Shown here: piece by piece, positions 26,571-34,714 of the stretch
How the letters are laid out: the number at the start of each line of letters is the position of its first letter
How positions within the stretch are numbered: position 1 is the first letter of the stretch
Source of the DNA: Flavobacterium azizsancarii
Lineage (GTDB): Bacteria; Bacteroidota; Bacteroidia; Flavobacteriales; Flavobacteriaceae
Direction of reading: 5' to 3'
Length of the DNA stretch: 64,000 nt
NCBI RefSeq assembly: GCF_027980145.1
Contig: NZ_JAMZNK010000006.1
Span: forward strand, 117,401 to 181,400
Translations under genes and position numbers: made by a program
The notes under the pieces: generated by a model
Told to the model about the DNA's origin: nothing
The model's input: the letters and a program-made list of their open reading frames with translations, nothing else
Databases searched by the model: none

Positions 26571-27842
26571 ATGACAAAAGAACGTTTAATCTCGCTGGAT
26601 GTATTTAGGGGATTCACCATTTTATTGATGACCATTGTCAACAATCCGGGAAGCTGGGCCTCTATTTATCCGCCTTTAGAACACGCAGAATGGCATGGCT
26701 GTACGCCTACCGATTTAGTTTTTCCTTTTTTTGTTTTTATAATGGGAACTGCAATCCCTTTTGCGATGCCAACAAAACATTTTGACTCTGGCGTTTTTAA
26801 TAAAATTGTTGTGCGTTCTTTACGAATTTTCTGCCTGGGATTCTTTTTAGCTTTTTTTGGCCGATTCGAATTATTTGGTTTGGAAGGAATCCCTTTATTG
26901 ATCGTTAGATTAATAATCACTTTTGCGGTAGCCTATGCTCTTTTAGGAAACTTTACTCTAAAAATTAAAACCTATCTCGTTTTCGCAATCTTCGCAATAC
27001 TCTTATTTCTGGCCTACAGTAAAATCGAAGCCTATGAAGATGTAAGAATCCCGGGAGTTTTGCAACGAATAGGAATCGTGTATTTCTTTGCGTCTCTTTT
27101 ATATCTTAAAACAAACCTGAAAACGCAGCTTATCGTTGTAGCTTCTATTTTAGTACTCTACTGGGTTCTGATGGCTTTTGTTCCTGTTCCGGGATTTGGT
27201 CCTGCTAATTTTGAAAAAGGAACTAATCTCGCTGCCTGGTTAGACAATGTACTTTTAAACGGACATTTATGGGGCGTTTCTAAAACCTGGGATCCCGAAG
27301 GAATTCTAAGCACTTTGCCGGCTATAGGAACCGGAATTCTGGGAATGTTTATTGGGCAAATACTAAACTTGCACATTAATAAGATCGAAATCGTAAAGAA
27401 ATTAGCCATTACAGGAATTGCCTTAGTGATTACGGGTTTACTCTGGAACATCATATTCCCTATAAACAAATCGCTCTGGACAAGTTCTTATGTCTTGTAC
27501 ACGGCCGGAATTGCAACAATATGTTTAACAATACTGTATTACATAATAGACATCGCCAACTATAAAAAATGGACGAAACTGTTTTTGATCTGGGGCGTAA
27601 ATCCTATGATTGTATTTTTCTTTTCGGGAATAATACCAAGGGTTATGAGTTATATTAAGGTTCAAAGCCCGGAAATAGCAACAGAACAAATCAATGTTCA
27701 AACCTTGATTTACAAATACGGAATTGCAACGTGTTTTGAAAATCCATTGAATGCATCTGTAGCTTATGCAATATCCTATGCGATATTTTGGTCTTGTATA
27801 TTATGGGTATTTTATAAAAAGAAAATGATCTTTAAAGTATAG
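26571..27842 (+). CDS. NagX/DUF5009-type membrane protein (heparan-alpha-glucosaminide N-acetyltransferase-like)
   Basis: 423 residues and about 11 predicted membrane helices. The start MTKERLISLDVFRGFTILLM is the acyltransferase-like signature of COG4299/DUF5009, followed by NNPGSW, HAEWHGCTPTDLVFPFFVFIMG and RIPGVLQRIG. Lysosomal relatives acetylate glucosamine across a membrane; bacterial members often sit in GlcNAc-use operons (NagX). Here it ends the muropeptide operon, 62 bp after the GH3 fusion. Acetylation or transport of amino sugars is possible; function unproven. Confidence 0.85.
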   Translation: MTKERLISLDVFRGFTILLMTIVNNPGSWASIYPPLEHAEWHGCTPTDLVFPFFVFIMGTAIPFAMPTKHFDSGVFNKIVVRSLRIFCLGFFLAFFGRFELFGLEGIPLLIVRLIITFAVAYALLGNFTLKIKTYLVFAIFAILLFLAYSKIEAYEDVRIPGVLQRIGIVYFFASLLYLKTNLKTQLIVVASILVLYWVLMAFVPVPGFGPANFEKGTNLAAWLDNVLLNGHLWGVSKTWDPEGILSTLPAIGTGILGMFIGQILNLHINKIEIVKKLAITGIALVITGLLWNIIFPINKSLWTSSYVLYTAGIATICLTILYYIIDIANYKKWTKLFLIWGVNPMIVFFFSGIIPRVMSYIKVQSPEIATEQINVQTLIYKYGIATCFENPLNASVAYAISYAIFWSCILWVFYKKKMIFKV

Positions 27843-27860
27843 AACAGTAAGATTTTTGTT

Positions 27861-27908
27861 TTGCCACAACCCGAGCAACAGCGAACAGGCGAAGCAAATC
27901 ACACAAGA
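27861..27908. repeat. Dispersed intergenic repeat (CCCGAGCAACAGCGAACAGG type)
   Basis: TTGCCACAACCCGAGCAACA then GCGAACAGGCGAAGCAAATC. The same element occurs at 51277-51320 and, inverted, at about 6728-6750 and 7133-7161. Confidence 0.7.
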
Positions 27909-27957
27909 AACTCCATAAAATAATGTCGTCGATCTTCTAGAGCTGCGCGTGTGATTA

Positions 27958-28334
27958 GAGCGCCACAACCGAACCCAGCGGGGGTGAAATATTTATCCAT
28001 CAACTAAAAATCTATATATCGCTCCGATGGAGCTCTGATTGTACGCATTCCTATCATGCTACAAATAAATCGCTCCGATGGAGCTTTGATCTTAAGAATT
28101 TAAAAAACATATTTCTAATAAAAAATGGAATAATACCTCTTCTAGTATATTACCATTTTGAATATTTTGAGTCCCAGAGGGACGATATATTTATAGAAAA
28201 TTATAGAGCGACCCAACAGAACCCCAGCGGGGTGATATATATAACCGTCAACTAAAAATCTATATGTCGCTCCGATGGAGCTCTGATTGCATGCATTCCT
28301 AACATGCTATAAATATATCGCTCCGATGGAGCTT
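27958..28334. repeat. Composite repeat: two ~130-bp copies made of small hairpins
   Basis: Copy 1 (27958 to about 28090) and copy 2 (28206 to about 28334) both run GAGCG..CCAGCGGG..ATATAT..CAACTAAAAATCTATAT, then CGCTCCGATGGAGCTCTGAT, a CATGCT-ending spacer and a second CGCTCCGATGGAGCT. Between them is GTCCCAGAGGGACGATATAT (28171-28190). Each core is a tiny inverted repeat (GCTCC-GAT-GGAGC, GTCCC-AGA-GGGAC). No gene is visible in this 592-bp gap between convergent genes. Confidence 0.8.
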
Positions 28335-28375
28335 TTACCTGAAGAATCAAAATAAATTTGATGAAATTATTTTAA

Positions 28376-28418
28376 AACCAAAAAGGCACTTCATAATGAA
28401 ACGGCTTTTTGGTTGTTT
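28376..28418. terminator. Bidirectional terminator between convergent genes
   Basis: AACCAAAAAG (28376-28385) pairs with CTTTTTGGTT (28405-28414). T-rich sequence lies on the right and the complementary A-rich sequence on the left, so it can serve the GNAT gene and the operon from the other side. Confidence 0.6.
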
Positions 28419-28434
28419 GATTTCGGCTAAATAA

Positions 28435-28899
28435 TTAACCAATATCACAACGCATAGTCGTAATGAGTTTTTTGAAACCTGCCTTTTCATATGCCTTAAC
28501 TGCGGCTTCATTATCGTGATATACTTCGAGTCTGACCTCAGTGATTCCTTGCGATAAAACCCATTTTTTGAGATCGTTAAGCAAGAGATTACTAATTCCT
28601 TTTCCTCTAAATTCCGGGCTTACAAACATAAAACCCAGATAACCAAATAATTCATGTTTTTCGTATGCTTTCGCAGAGCGTATTTGAGCGTATCCGCAAC
28701 CAATAATCTGATTATCATTATCCGCAACCAGAACTTCTGTTGCTTTATCTAATATCAGATCCTGTATATCATAGTAAAATATTTGTCCTTCTTTTAGTGT
28801 CGAATCAAATGGACGTTCAGCATCAACAAGACTTTGCAAAAATTCGGCTAATTGTGGCAAATCGGTATTTGTGGCGCGCCTGATAATGGTGTTATTCAT
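28435..28899 (-). CDS. GNAT-family N-acetyltransferase
   Basis: 154 residues covering one GNAT domain. The acetyl-CoA-binding motif is V-SPEFRGKGISNLLL (about 100-115), preceded by the beta-4 strand GYLGFMFVSP and followed by EVRLEVYHDNEAAVKAYEKAGFKK. The start codon ATG at 28899 precedes NNTIIRRAT, a usual GNAT N-terminus. The acceptor cannot be read from the sequence. A methyltransferase gene lies 41 bp upstream on the same strand, so the two may be co-transcribed. Confidence 0.9.
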   Translation of the reverse strand: MNNTIIRRATNTDLPQLAEFLQSLVDAERPFDSTLKEGQIFYYDIQDLILDKATEVLVADNDNQIIGCGYAQIRSAKAYEKHELFGYLGFMFVSPEFRGKGISNLLLNDLKKWVLSQGITEVRLEVYHDNEAAVKAYEKAGFKKLITTMRCDIG

Positions 28900-28940
28900 A
28901 GTATATCTATCTTTTTAATATATAGAGCATTTTATTAAAA

Positions 28941-29678
28941 TCAATCCTTTTTTACAGCAGTAACCATCATAAAAATTGGTCTTCTTAACTCGTCTTTCAT
29001 TTCCGGATATTTTTCAATAATCTCATCTGATGATTTTGGTTCTGACAATTCCCGAATACTAAAATTAGCGTTGATTAAAGTATTTATGATACTTGCCATC
29101 GTTCGGTGATACTTGATTACCTGATGGCCTAAGAAATTCGTTTCTCTTATTCCCTCGTCCTGATAATTATCTATTGGCCAATGCAGCCTTTTGCCTTTTT
29201 CGTCCTTAAACCAGTCTTGTTCCGGTCTTGAAGTAAAAACAGGATGTTCTATTGAGAAAACAAAACTTCCTCCTTTTTTTAAGCATTGATTAATTTTGCG
29301 AAAAACAATATTCAAATCTTCTATGTAATGAAAAGTAAGTGAACTAAATACGATATCAAACTGCTCATTTTCAAACTCAATATCTTCAACTGGCATCTGA
29401 TGGTATTCAATCGATAAATGTTTTGAGATTTCTTTTGCCTTATCAATCATCTTTTTTGACAAGTCAATTCCAATTACATTTTCGGCTCCCTGTTCCTTTG
29501 CATAAATACAATGCCAACCGTAACCACAACCCAGATCCAGAACATTTTTTCCCTGAAGATCTGGTAGCATTTTTTTTAAAACATGCCATTCTCCTGCTGA
29601 ATTCAATCCGTCGACCGAACGGGGCATTTTGGCGTAATTTTCAAAAAAGTCTATATCGTCGTAAATATTTTGTTTCAT
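28941..29678 (-). CDS. Class I SAM-dependent methyltransferase
   Basis: 245 residues, Methyltransf_11/25 type. Motif I NVLDLGCGYGWHC (about 45-57) binds SAM, the acidic loop is GIDLSKKM, and the post-II motif FDIVFSSLTFHYIED is clear. It lacks a signal peptide or membrane helix. The substrate is not evident; small-molecule or tRNA-like acceptors are possible for this family. It forms a probable pair with the GNAT gene downstream. Confidence 0.88.
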   Translation of the reverse strand: MKQNIYDDIDFFENYAKMPRSVDGLNSAGEWHVLKKMLPDLQGKNVLDLGCGYGWHCIYAKEQGAENVIGIDLSKKMIDKAKEISKHLSIEYHQMPVEDIEFENEQFDIVFSSLTFHYIEDLNIVFRKINQCLKKGGSFVFSIEHPVFTSRPEQDWFKDEKGKRLHWPIDNYQDEGIRETNFLGHQVIKYHRTMASIINTLINANFSIRELSEPKSSDEIIEKYPEMKDELRRPIFMMVTAVKKD

Positions 29679-30067
29679 TTCCTTATTTCTTATTCTTTAA
29701 ACATATTCCCTTTGCTGAAGGGGTTTGATTTTTCATACAGCTACTTTACCGTAATAAAAATCCTAATAGTCCAAATATATAAAAAGTCATTTAAATCGAT
29801 TCTATATTCTTTGCCTAAGTACTGTATTAAAACCTCCCGATTACATTCATCCCAAAACTTACAGATTTTTGTGATAATTTTTTTAATCTATTACCTAAAT
29901 TTTTCTCGTCAACATTAAAAAAAAACGCATAAAATAATATATAATAATTTTATATATTCGTTAAAAAAAAGCTTTATCGCTGATACAGAGAAGTTAGAAA
30001 ATAACAACTTCGTTTTTTCTGCAATTGTAATACATAATAATTGATATACTTATAAAAACTAAAAACT
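29679..30067. other. 389-bp AT-rich intergenic region
   Basis: Separates a minus-strand gene from a plus-strand gene and so should hold two promoters. I see no gene, repeat array or clear operator; short frames here have no recognisable features. Confidence 0.5.
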
Positions 30068-30259
30068 ATGGAAAATAAAAAAGCACCTGTATTTACCTTT
30101 AGTATTCTAGCAATCATTTTAGGGGTAACATTGTACAAGCAATTCGACTTTAAAAATCTAACTTTTGAGAAACCGGCACTAGCAGTCGTCTATATAATTG
30201 TGTTTCTATTCTACGTTTTCGTTCTAATAAAGAACTTCACTAAACGATCTGAAAAATAA
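30068..30259 (+). CDS. Small two-helix membrane protein, unknown function
   Basis: 63 residues: a charged start (MENKKAP), helix 1 (about 9-23, FTFSILAIILGVTLY), a short charged loop with KQFDFKNLTFEKP, helix 2 (about 38-56, LAVVYIIVFLFYVFVLI) and a basic tail KNFTKRSEK. ATG follows an A-rich leader. The amphipathic plan and codon use look real, but no family is recognised. It lies upstream of the TetR gene and could be unrelated to it. Confidence 0.5.
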   Translation: MENKKAPVFTFSILAIILGVTLYKQFDFKNLTFEKPALAVVYIIVFLFYVFVLIKNFTKRSEK

Positions 30260-30341
30260 AAACCATTACTATCTTCTCAAAGTAAACCAAATCGATATTT
30301 TGTGTTGTCTTCATAAAACGAACCTCAGCTTAAATATTTTT

Positions 30342-30372
30342 TTTGCAGATTTAAATATTCTTCATACATTTG
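30342..30372 (+). promoter_or_regulatory. Promoter of the tetR gene
   Basis: TTTG (30342-30345), 19-bp spacer, TACATTTG (30365-30372), a perfect TANNTTTG -7 box. Transcription would begin within the operator at 30376-30393. Confidence 0.75.
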
Positions 30373-30375
30373 CAG

Positions 30376-30393
30376 ACCAAACGGTCGGTTTAA
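30376..30393 (+). promoter_or_regulatory. TetR operator, copy 1 (autoregulation)
   Basis: ACCAAACGGTCGGTTTAA lies between the -7 box and the tetR ATG at 30395. The core AAAC-GGTCG-GTTT is a short palindrome. An identical 18-mer is at 31106-31123. Confidence 0.8.
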
Positions 30394-30394
30394 C

Positions 30395-30985
30395 ATGAAA
30401 GACACAAAACAATATATTCTCGAGACAGCCTTTAATTTGTTTTTACAAAAGACATTTAAAGAAGTTACTATGAAAGAGATTGTAGAAGCAACAGCTTTAT
30501 CAAAAGGTGCTTTCTATCATTATTTTTCGAGTAAAGAACAGCTATTTCGAGAGATTGTTGAAACGTATTACCTGACACAAATGTTAGATGGATATGAGCA
30601 ATTTGATCAGAGTTCCTTAAAGGCTTTTTACAACGATTATCTGAACCACGCAGATAAAAAAGAAAATGCACGAAAAGAGGATAGCAATGTGAACAATTTT
30701 AGTTTGGTTTTTGAAGCAACAAGACTCTTTCCGGAAACAAAAGCAAAGTTTGCAGAAAACGACAGAATCGAAACAAAAATATGGTCGACAGTAATAGCCA
30801 ATGCAAAAAAAAGCAAGGAAATTAAGTCTGAAATGAGCGATGAAGATATCGCAAAAATTTTTCTGTTTTCAGTCGATGCAACCAGCCTACGTTTGTTAAT
30901 GCTTGAAGAAAATAACAATAGAAAAACGGTTAAAAAACAACTTAGTAGCTTTTGGAATAGTTTTTATAACCAAATAAAAATTTGA
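30395..30985 (+). CDS. TetR/AcrR-family transcription repressor
   Basis: 196 residues. The N-terminal TetR helix-turn-helix (about 5-52) has YILETAFNLFLQKTF, MKEIVEATALSKGAFYHYF and SSKEQLFREIVE. The C-terminal ligand domain is divergent. It is flanked by identical operators, one over its own start and one before the MFS exporter gene, which indicates that it represses both itself and the pump until a toxic ligand binds. Confidence 0.93.
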   Translation: MKDTKQYILETAFNLFLQKTFKEVTMKEIVEATALSKGAFYHYFSSKEQLFREIVETYYLTQMLDGYEQFDQSSLKAFYNDYLNHADKKENARKEDSNVNNFSLVFEATRLFPETKAKFAENDRIETKIWSTVIANAKKSKEIKSEMSDEDIAKIFLFSVDATSLRLLMLEENNNRKTVKKQLSSFWNSFYNQIKI

Positions 30986-31105
30986 TTTTTTAAGCAACAC
31001 ATCTTCCCTCACGATATTCTATAAATAACAAATCTCATAATTTTTTAACGAAGTAAAATGAAAGTTTGTCCTGAATGAACTCTAATCTTTTTTAAACACA
31101 AACAA

Positions 31106-31123
31106 ACCAAACGGTCGGTTTAA
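31106..31123 (+). promoter_or_regulatory. TetR operator, copy 2 (upstream of the exporter)
   Basis: The 18-mer is identical to the one at 30376-30393 and lies 49 bp before the exporter ATG at 31172. No clear -7 box was picked out here. Confidence 0.8.
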
Positions 31124-31171
31124 AACAACTAGTTACCTGCCAATAATAAAACCTTAAAACAATAATTAAAA

Positions 31172-32368
31172 ATGAAATCAAAAAAATATATCTTTTGGAT
31201 CATCATATTGATCGTCCTGCTAAATTCTATCGGAATGTCTATTGTACTTCCTCTTTTGCCTTTTATAGTGGGCAAATATCTTCCGTCTCAACAGATTGTT
31301 CTGGGCATGAGTATTCTATTATCCGTGTTTGCAGCCTGCACTTTTTTTGCTGCACCCATTTTTGGAGCTTTAAGCGACAGATACGGACGAAAAAACATTC
31401 TGGTAATTAGTTTACTGGGGTCTGTAATTGGCTACATTTTATTTGGAATTGGCGGTGCTTTATGGATCCTCTTCCTCGGACGCATTATTGACGGACTTAC
31501 AGCGGGAAATATAAGTATCTTATTTGCTTATATAGCTGATACTACTGAACCAAAGGAGCGAACCAAATGGTTTGGTTACATAGGCTCTGCTATGGGAATA
31601 GGAAAATTGGGTGGTCCGGCTTTAGGAGGATTATTGGGGAGCATTTCTCTTGCATTGCCTTTCTTTGTTACTGCCGCATTGATATTTGTTTCTGGTGTGG
31701 CTACCTATTTTTTGCTGCCTGAATCTCTGGCCCCTGAAAAAAGGACAACCCATTTAACCTTAAACAGTTTCAATGTCTTTTCGCATTTTAAAGATATCTT
31801 CAAATTAAAAGAAGTCAAATTACTTCTTATTTTGGGAATACTTTTTTATGCTGCCCTGGGTATTTTCCAGTTTAATTTCACCATTTTCCTGAAAGATATT
31901 TATAAATGGGGACCTGCTTTTATTGGGACGTTATTGACGCTGGTTGGTATCTGCGAAATTTTTTCCCGCGCAGTATTATTACCTTGGTTATTGAAACGTT
32001 TTAACGAAAGAACTATTGGAATTGCCGGTTTAGTTGGTTTTGGGATTGGTTTAGGTCTAATTCTGCTAAGTATATTTATACCTTCAGTAATCCTAATTGC
32101 ACTGGCTGTAATCTTTGTCATTACAGGCGAAGGCTTATTTGATCCCACATACAATGCCAGATTATCACAATCAATTGACGAAAGCCAACAAGGTAAATTA
32201 CAAGGTGTGAACCAAAGCTTACAATCGGCAAATAATGTGATTATGCCACTACTTGCAGCTGCCATTTACTTTTATAGTCCGGCTTCGTTGTACGCAACTG
32301 CAACTGGTATTGTAGTTCTGACCGTTATTGTATTCGCCAAATATATACCTAAAAGAAAATCGGCTTGA
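31172..32368 (+). CDS. MFS drug exporter, TetA/TCR-like
   Basis: 398 residues with 12 predicted membrane helices. Loop 2-3 holds the MFS signature GALSDRYGRKNIL (about 68-80); motif C-like GKLGGPALGGLLG lies in helix 5, typical for antiporters that export drugs. The protein resembles class TetA/multidrug MFS pumps. Expression is probably controlled by the neighbouring TetR protein. The exported compound is unknown; the tetracycline label would be a guess. Confidence 0.88.
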   Translation: MKSKKYIFWIIILIVLLNSIGMSIVLPLLPFIVGKYLPSQQIVLGMSILLSVFAACTFFAAPIFGALSDRYGRKNILVISLLGSVIGYILFGIGGALWILFLGRIIDGLTAGNISILFAYIADTTEPKERTKWFGYIGSAMGIGKLGGPALGGLLGSISLALPFFVTAALIFVSGVATYFLLPESLAPEKRTTHLTLNSFNVFSHFKDIFKLKEVKLLLILGILFYAALGIFQFNFTIFLKDIYKWGPAFIGTLLTLVGICEIFSRAVLLPWLLKRFNERTIGIAGLVGFGIGLGLILLSIFIPSVILIALAVIFVITGEGLFDPTYNARLSQSIDESQQGKLQGVNQSLQSANNVIMPLLAAAIYFYSPASLYATATGIVVLTVIVFAKYIPKRKSA

Positions 32369-32400
32369 GCAACCAAATGATATTCTTGTGAATTATTATC

Positions 32401-33402
32401 TTACTTCAAAAAAGAATCTGCATCAATTAGTTTATTTCCTGTGTCATCATAAACAGCATAATTAAAACCGCTCTGAATACAATAAGAACCATACTCTCCT
32501 GCTTTGTTCAGGGCAATAAAACCTACCTGAATATCTTTTAAATCTTTCTTTCTGTTTTGGGTCAGTTTTATAATTCTGGCAACGGCTTCTTCACAGGCCT
32601 TTTGAGGCGATTTGCCTTGTCGCATCAATTCTACAACGAGATGACAACCTGAAATACGAATCACTTCTTCGCCATGTCCTGTGGCTGTTGCGGCTCCAAT
32701 CTCATTATCGACATATAAACCTGCTCCTATAATTGGAGAATCTCCTACGCGACCGTGCATCTTAAAAGCCATTCCGCTTGTAGTACACGCGCCCGAAAGA
32801 TTTCCGTTGGCATCAAGAGCAATCATACCAATTGTATCGTGATTTTCGATATTGGCAATGGGTTTGTATTTACTGTCTTTCAGCCATTCTTTCCATTCTT
32901 TTTCTGATTCTTCTGTTAGCAGATTTTCTTTTTTAAAACCTTGTTCCAATGCAAACTGCAAAGCTCCGTCTCCTACCAACATTACATGAGGCGTTTTTTC
33001 CATTACGGCTCTGGCAACCGCTATGGGATGTTTTATGTATTCCAGACAAGCAACTGAACCTATATTAGCATTTTCGTCCATGATACAGGCATCTAACGTT
33101 ACACGACCATCTCTGTCCGGACGTCCGCCATAACCTACACTTCTTTCTTTGGGATCACCTTCCGGAATTTTAACTCCTGCTTCGACAGCATCAAGTGCGC
33201 TTCCGTTCTTTTTTAAAACTTCCCAGGCAGCTTCGTTTGCGGGAATCCCAAATCGCCATGTCGAAAGTACAATGGGTTTATTTCCTTTCTTTGCAACGAA
33301 TACCTTTTCTTCTTCATGATCTGAATTAAAAGATTGCAATGCAACAGCGACTGAAGCGATTGCTGCTGTTTTTATAAAATTTCTGCGATTTGAATTTGTC
33401 AT
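32401..33402 (-). CDS. Glycosylasparaginase (N4-(beta-N-acetylglucosaminyl)-L-asparaginase), exported
   Basis: 333 residues from the ATG at 33402; a longer frame begins with GTG inside a repeat and is rejected. A twin-arginine-type signal (SNRRNFIKTAAIASVAVAL) leads it. The Ntn-hydrolase cleavage site is HDT-IGMIALD with nucleophile T190, plus RPDRDG, GAGLYVDNEIGAATATGHGE and RISG blocks as in the Elizabethkingia enzyme. It cuts the GlcNAc-Asn bond left after protein N-glycan trimming. Mannosidase genes follow in the same direction upstream, which supports N-glycan catabolism. Confidence 0.93.
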   Translation of the reverse strand: MTNSNRRNFIKTAAIASVAVALQSFNSDHEEEKVFVAKKGNKPIVLSTWRFGIPANEAAWEVLKKNGSALDAVEAGVKIPEGDPKERSVGYGGRPDRDGRVTLDACIMDENANIGSVACLEYIKHPIAVARAVMEKTPHVMLVGDGALQFALEQGFKKENLLTEESEKEWKEWLKDSKYKPIANIENHDTIGMIALDANGNLSGACTTSGMAFKMHGRVGDSPIIGAGLYVDNEIGAATATGHGEEVIRISGCHLVVELMRQGKSPQKACEEAVARIIKLTQNRKKDLKDIQVGFIALNKAGEYGSYCIQSGFNYAVYDDTGNKLIDADSFLK

Positions 33403-33421
33403 ATCTAATATTTTGTTTGCC

Positions 33422-33456
33422 ACAGATTAAAGGATTCTAAATGATTTTTAATCTGT
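33422..33456. repeat. Inverted repeat of the CACAGATTAAA family
   Basis: ACAGATTAAA (33422-33431) pairs with TTTAATCTGT (33447-33456) just upstream of the glycosylasparaginase gene. Related words occur at 33600-33660 and 51211-51245. Confidence 0.6.
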
Positions 33457-33685
33457 AACAAAATTTATCAACCTATCTCAGTATGATACTATTTCCACAT
33501 TAAAATAAAATCAGGTAAATTTTCAACAATGATTTTGAGCCAATTTTTCTTTTTACTTGTCATATTCGTTTTTTCCATTAAAAATGTTATTTACTAACCG
33601 TAGATTAAAACAATTATAAAAAATAATCTGTAAAAATCTTTTTATCTGTGGCAAAAATATATTTTCAATGTAAATTTATAAAAAT

Positions 33686-34588
33686 CTACGATTTATAAAG
33701 CAAACTTGTAGCACCTAATAAAGCTGCGATTTCATTATCTTTAGAAATAGCAACTGTTACATTGCTACCTGCTTCTTTTATTTTTTTGTTGAAAACCGGT
33801 AAGAAAAACTCACTGGCATTTGCTATTTTTCCACCAATAATAAAACTATCAGCAGAGAAATTTTCTAACCACGGAAGCACAATTGCAGCCAAATCTTCTC
33901 CCATTGCTTCAAAGACTTTTATCGCCATTTCATCTCCCGTTTTAGCAAGATTAAAAAGCTCTAATCCATTATTTATTTTTTTTCCGCTTAAAGTGAAATA
34001 ACCCGCGATAAGTCCGCGTGCTGAAACATAATCTTCGGCAATTCCTTCTTTGTACGGAAGGTCGTATATTTCTGCGTCTTTTGGTACTGAAATCCCTGTA
34101 CTAATCGATTCTCCTTTGTCTATAAAGCAAGCTCCAAGTCCTGTGCCTAATGTGATTGCCATGACTTTTTTAGAAAGATTATCAGCGTTTTTAAAAACTT
34201 CTCCTTTACCAAAACAAACTGCATCATTTTCGAAAAAAATCGGAAAATCGTTTGAAAGATTTAATTTTTCCTGAAACAAATCGCGAACATTCAATCCATA
34301 AAAATGTTCGTATTTCGATTGTCCTTTTATCCAGCAAACTCCATTAGTATAATCAAACGGTCCAGGCATGCAAACGGCTAATCCTGTTGTGTTTTCTACT
34401 TTAGAATTTTCGATAGCAGTTTGTATGGCTTTTTCCCAAATAGTCATCACTTCTTGCACGGGCAAATTAGAATCGAACGACTCTTTGTGCAGCGAAAAAT
34501 CAATCACTTTCATGTCTGTTATATCAATAACCGCTGCAGTAATATGTGTGCCACCAATGTCTAATCCAACGGCATATTCTTTATTCAT
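33686..34588 (-). CDS. ROK-family sugar kinase, likely mannokinase/hexokinase
   Basis: 300 residues. The ATP loop is GLDIGGTHITAAVID (8-22), a second phosphate motif is ITLGTGLGACFID, and the catalytic Asp lies in FFENDAVCFG. The usual ROK zinc motif CxCGxxGC is absent: after the GTGLG motif the sequence goes to DLPYKEGIAEDYVSARGL. Lying between glycosylasparaginase and alpha-mannosidase genes, phosphorylation of mannose (to be used by ManA at 50197) is most likely; GlcNAc is an alternative. Substrate cannot be read directly. Confidence 0.82.
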   Translation of the reverse strand: MNKEYAVGLDIGGTHITAAVIDITDMKVIDFSLHKESFDSNLPVQEVMTIWEKAIQTAIENSKVENTTGLAVCMPGPFDYTNGVCWIKGQSKYEHFYGLNVRDLFQEKLNLSNDFPIFFENDAVCFGKGEVFKNADNLSKKVMAITLGTGLGACFIDKGESISTGISVPKDAEIYDLPYKEGIAEDYVSARGLIAGYFTLSGKKINNGLELFNLAKTGDEMAIKVFEAMGEDLAAIVLPWLENFSADSFIIGGKIANASEFFLPVFNKKIKEAGSNVTVAISKDNEIAALLGATSLLYKS

Positions 34589-34612
34589 TCTTTTGTATTT
34601 TGGAATTTTTGA

Positions 34613-34705
34613 ATCATTAAGAGATTAATTGAATCTGGCTTTTAGGGCTGAATTAATACCTAACAGGTTTTAAAAACCTGTTAGGATAATTAATCTCTTA
34701 ATGGT
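34613..34705. repeat. Nested inverted repeats: ACCATTAAGA type around a CCTAACAGG palindrome
   Basis: Outer arms ATCATTAAGAGATTAATT (34613-34630) and AATTAATCTCTTAATGGT (34688-34705) match at 17 of 18. Inside lies the 27-bp palindrome 34659-34685, identical to 7203-7229. It occupies most of the gap between the GH125 stop and the kinase start, possibly as a transcription stop signal or mobile mini-element. Confidence 0.8.
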
Positions 34706-34714
34706 AAATTTATT

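Noticed and set aside
29670..29918. Plus-strand frame of 82 codons
   Set aside because: Overlaps the start of the methyltransferase gene and is low-complexity AT-rich sequence without a plausible start region.
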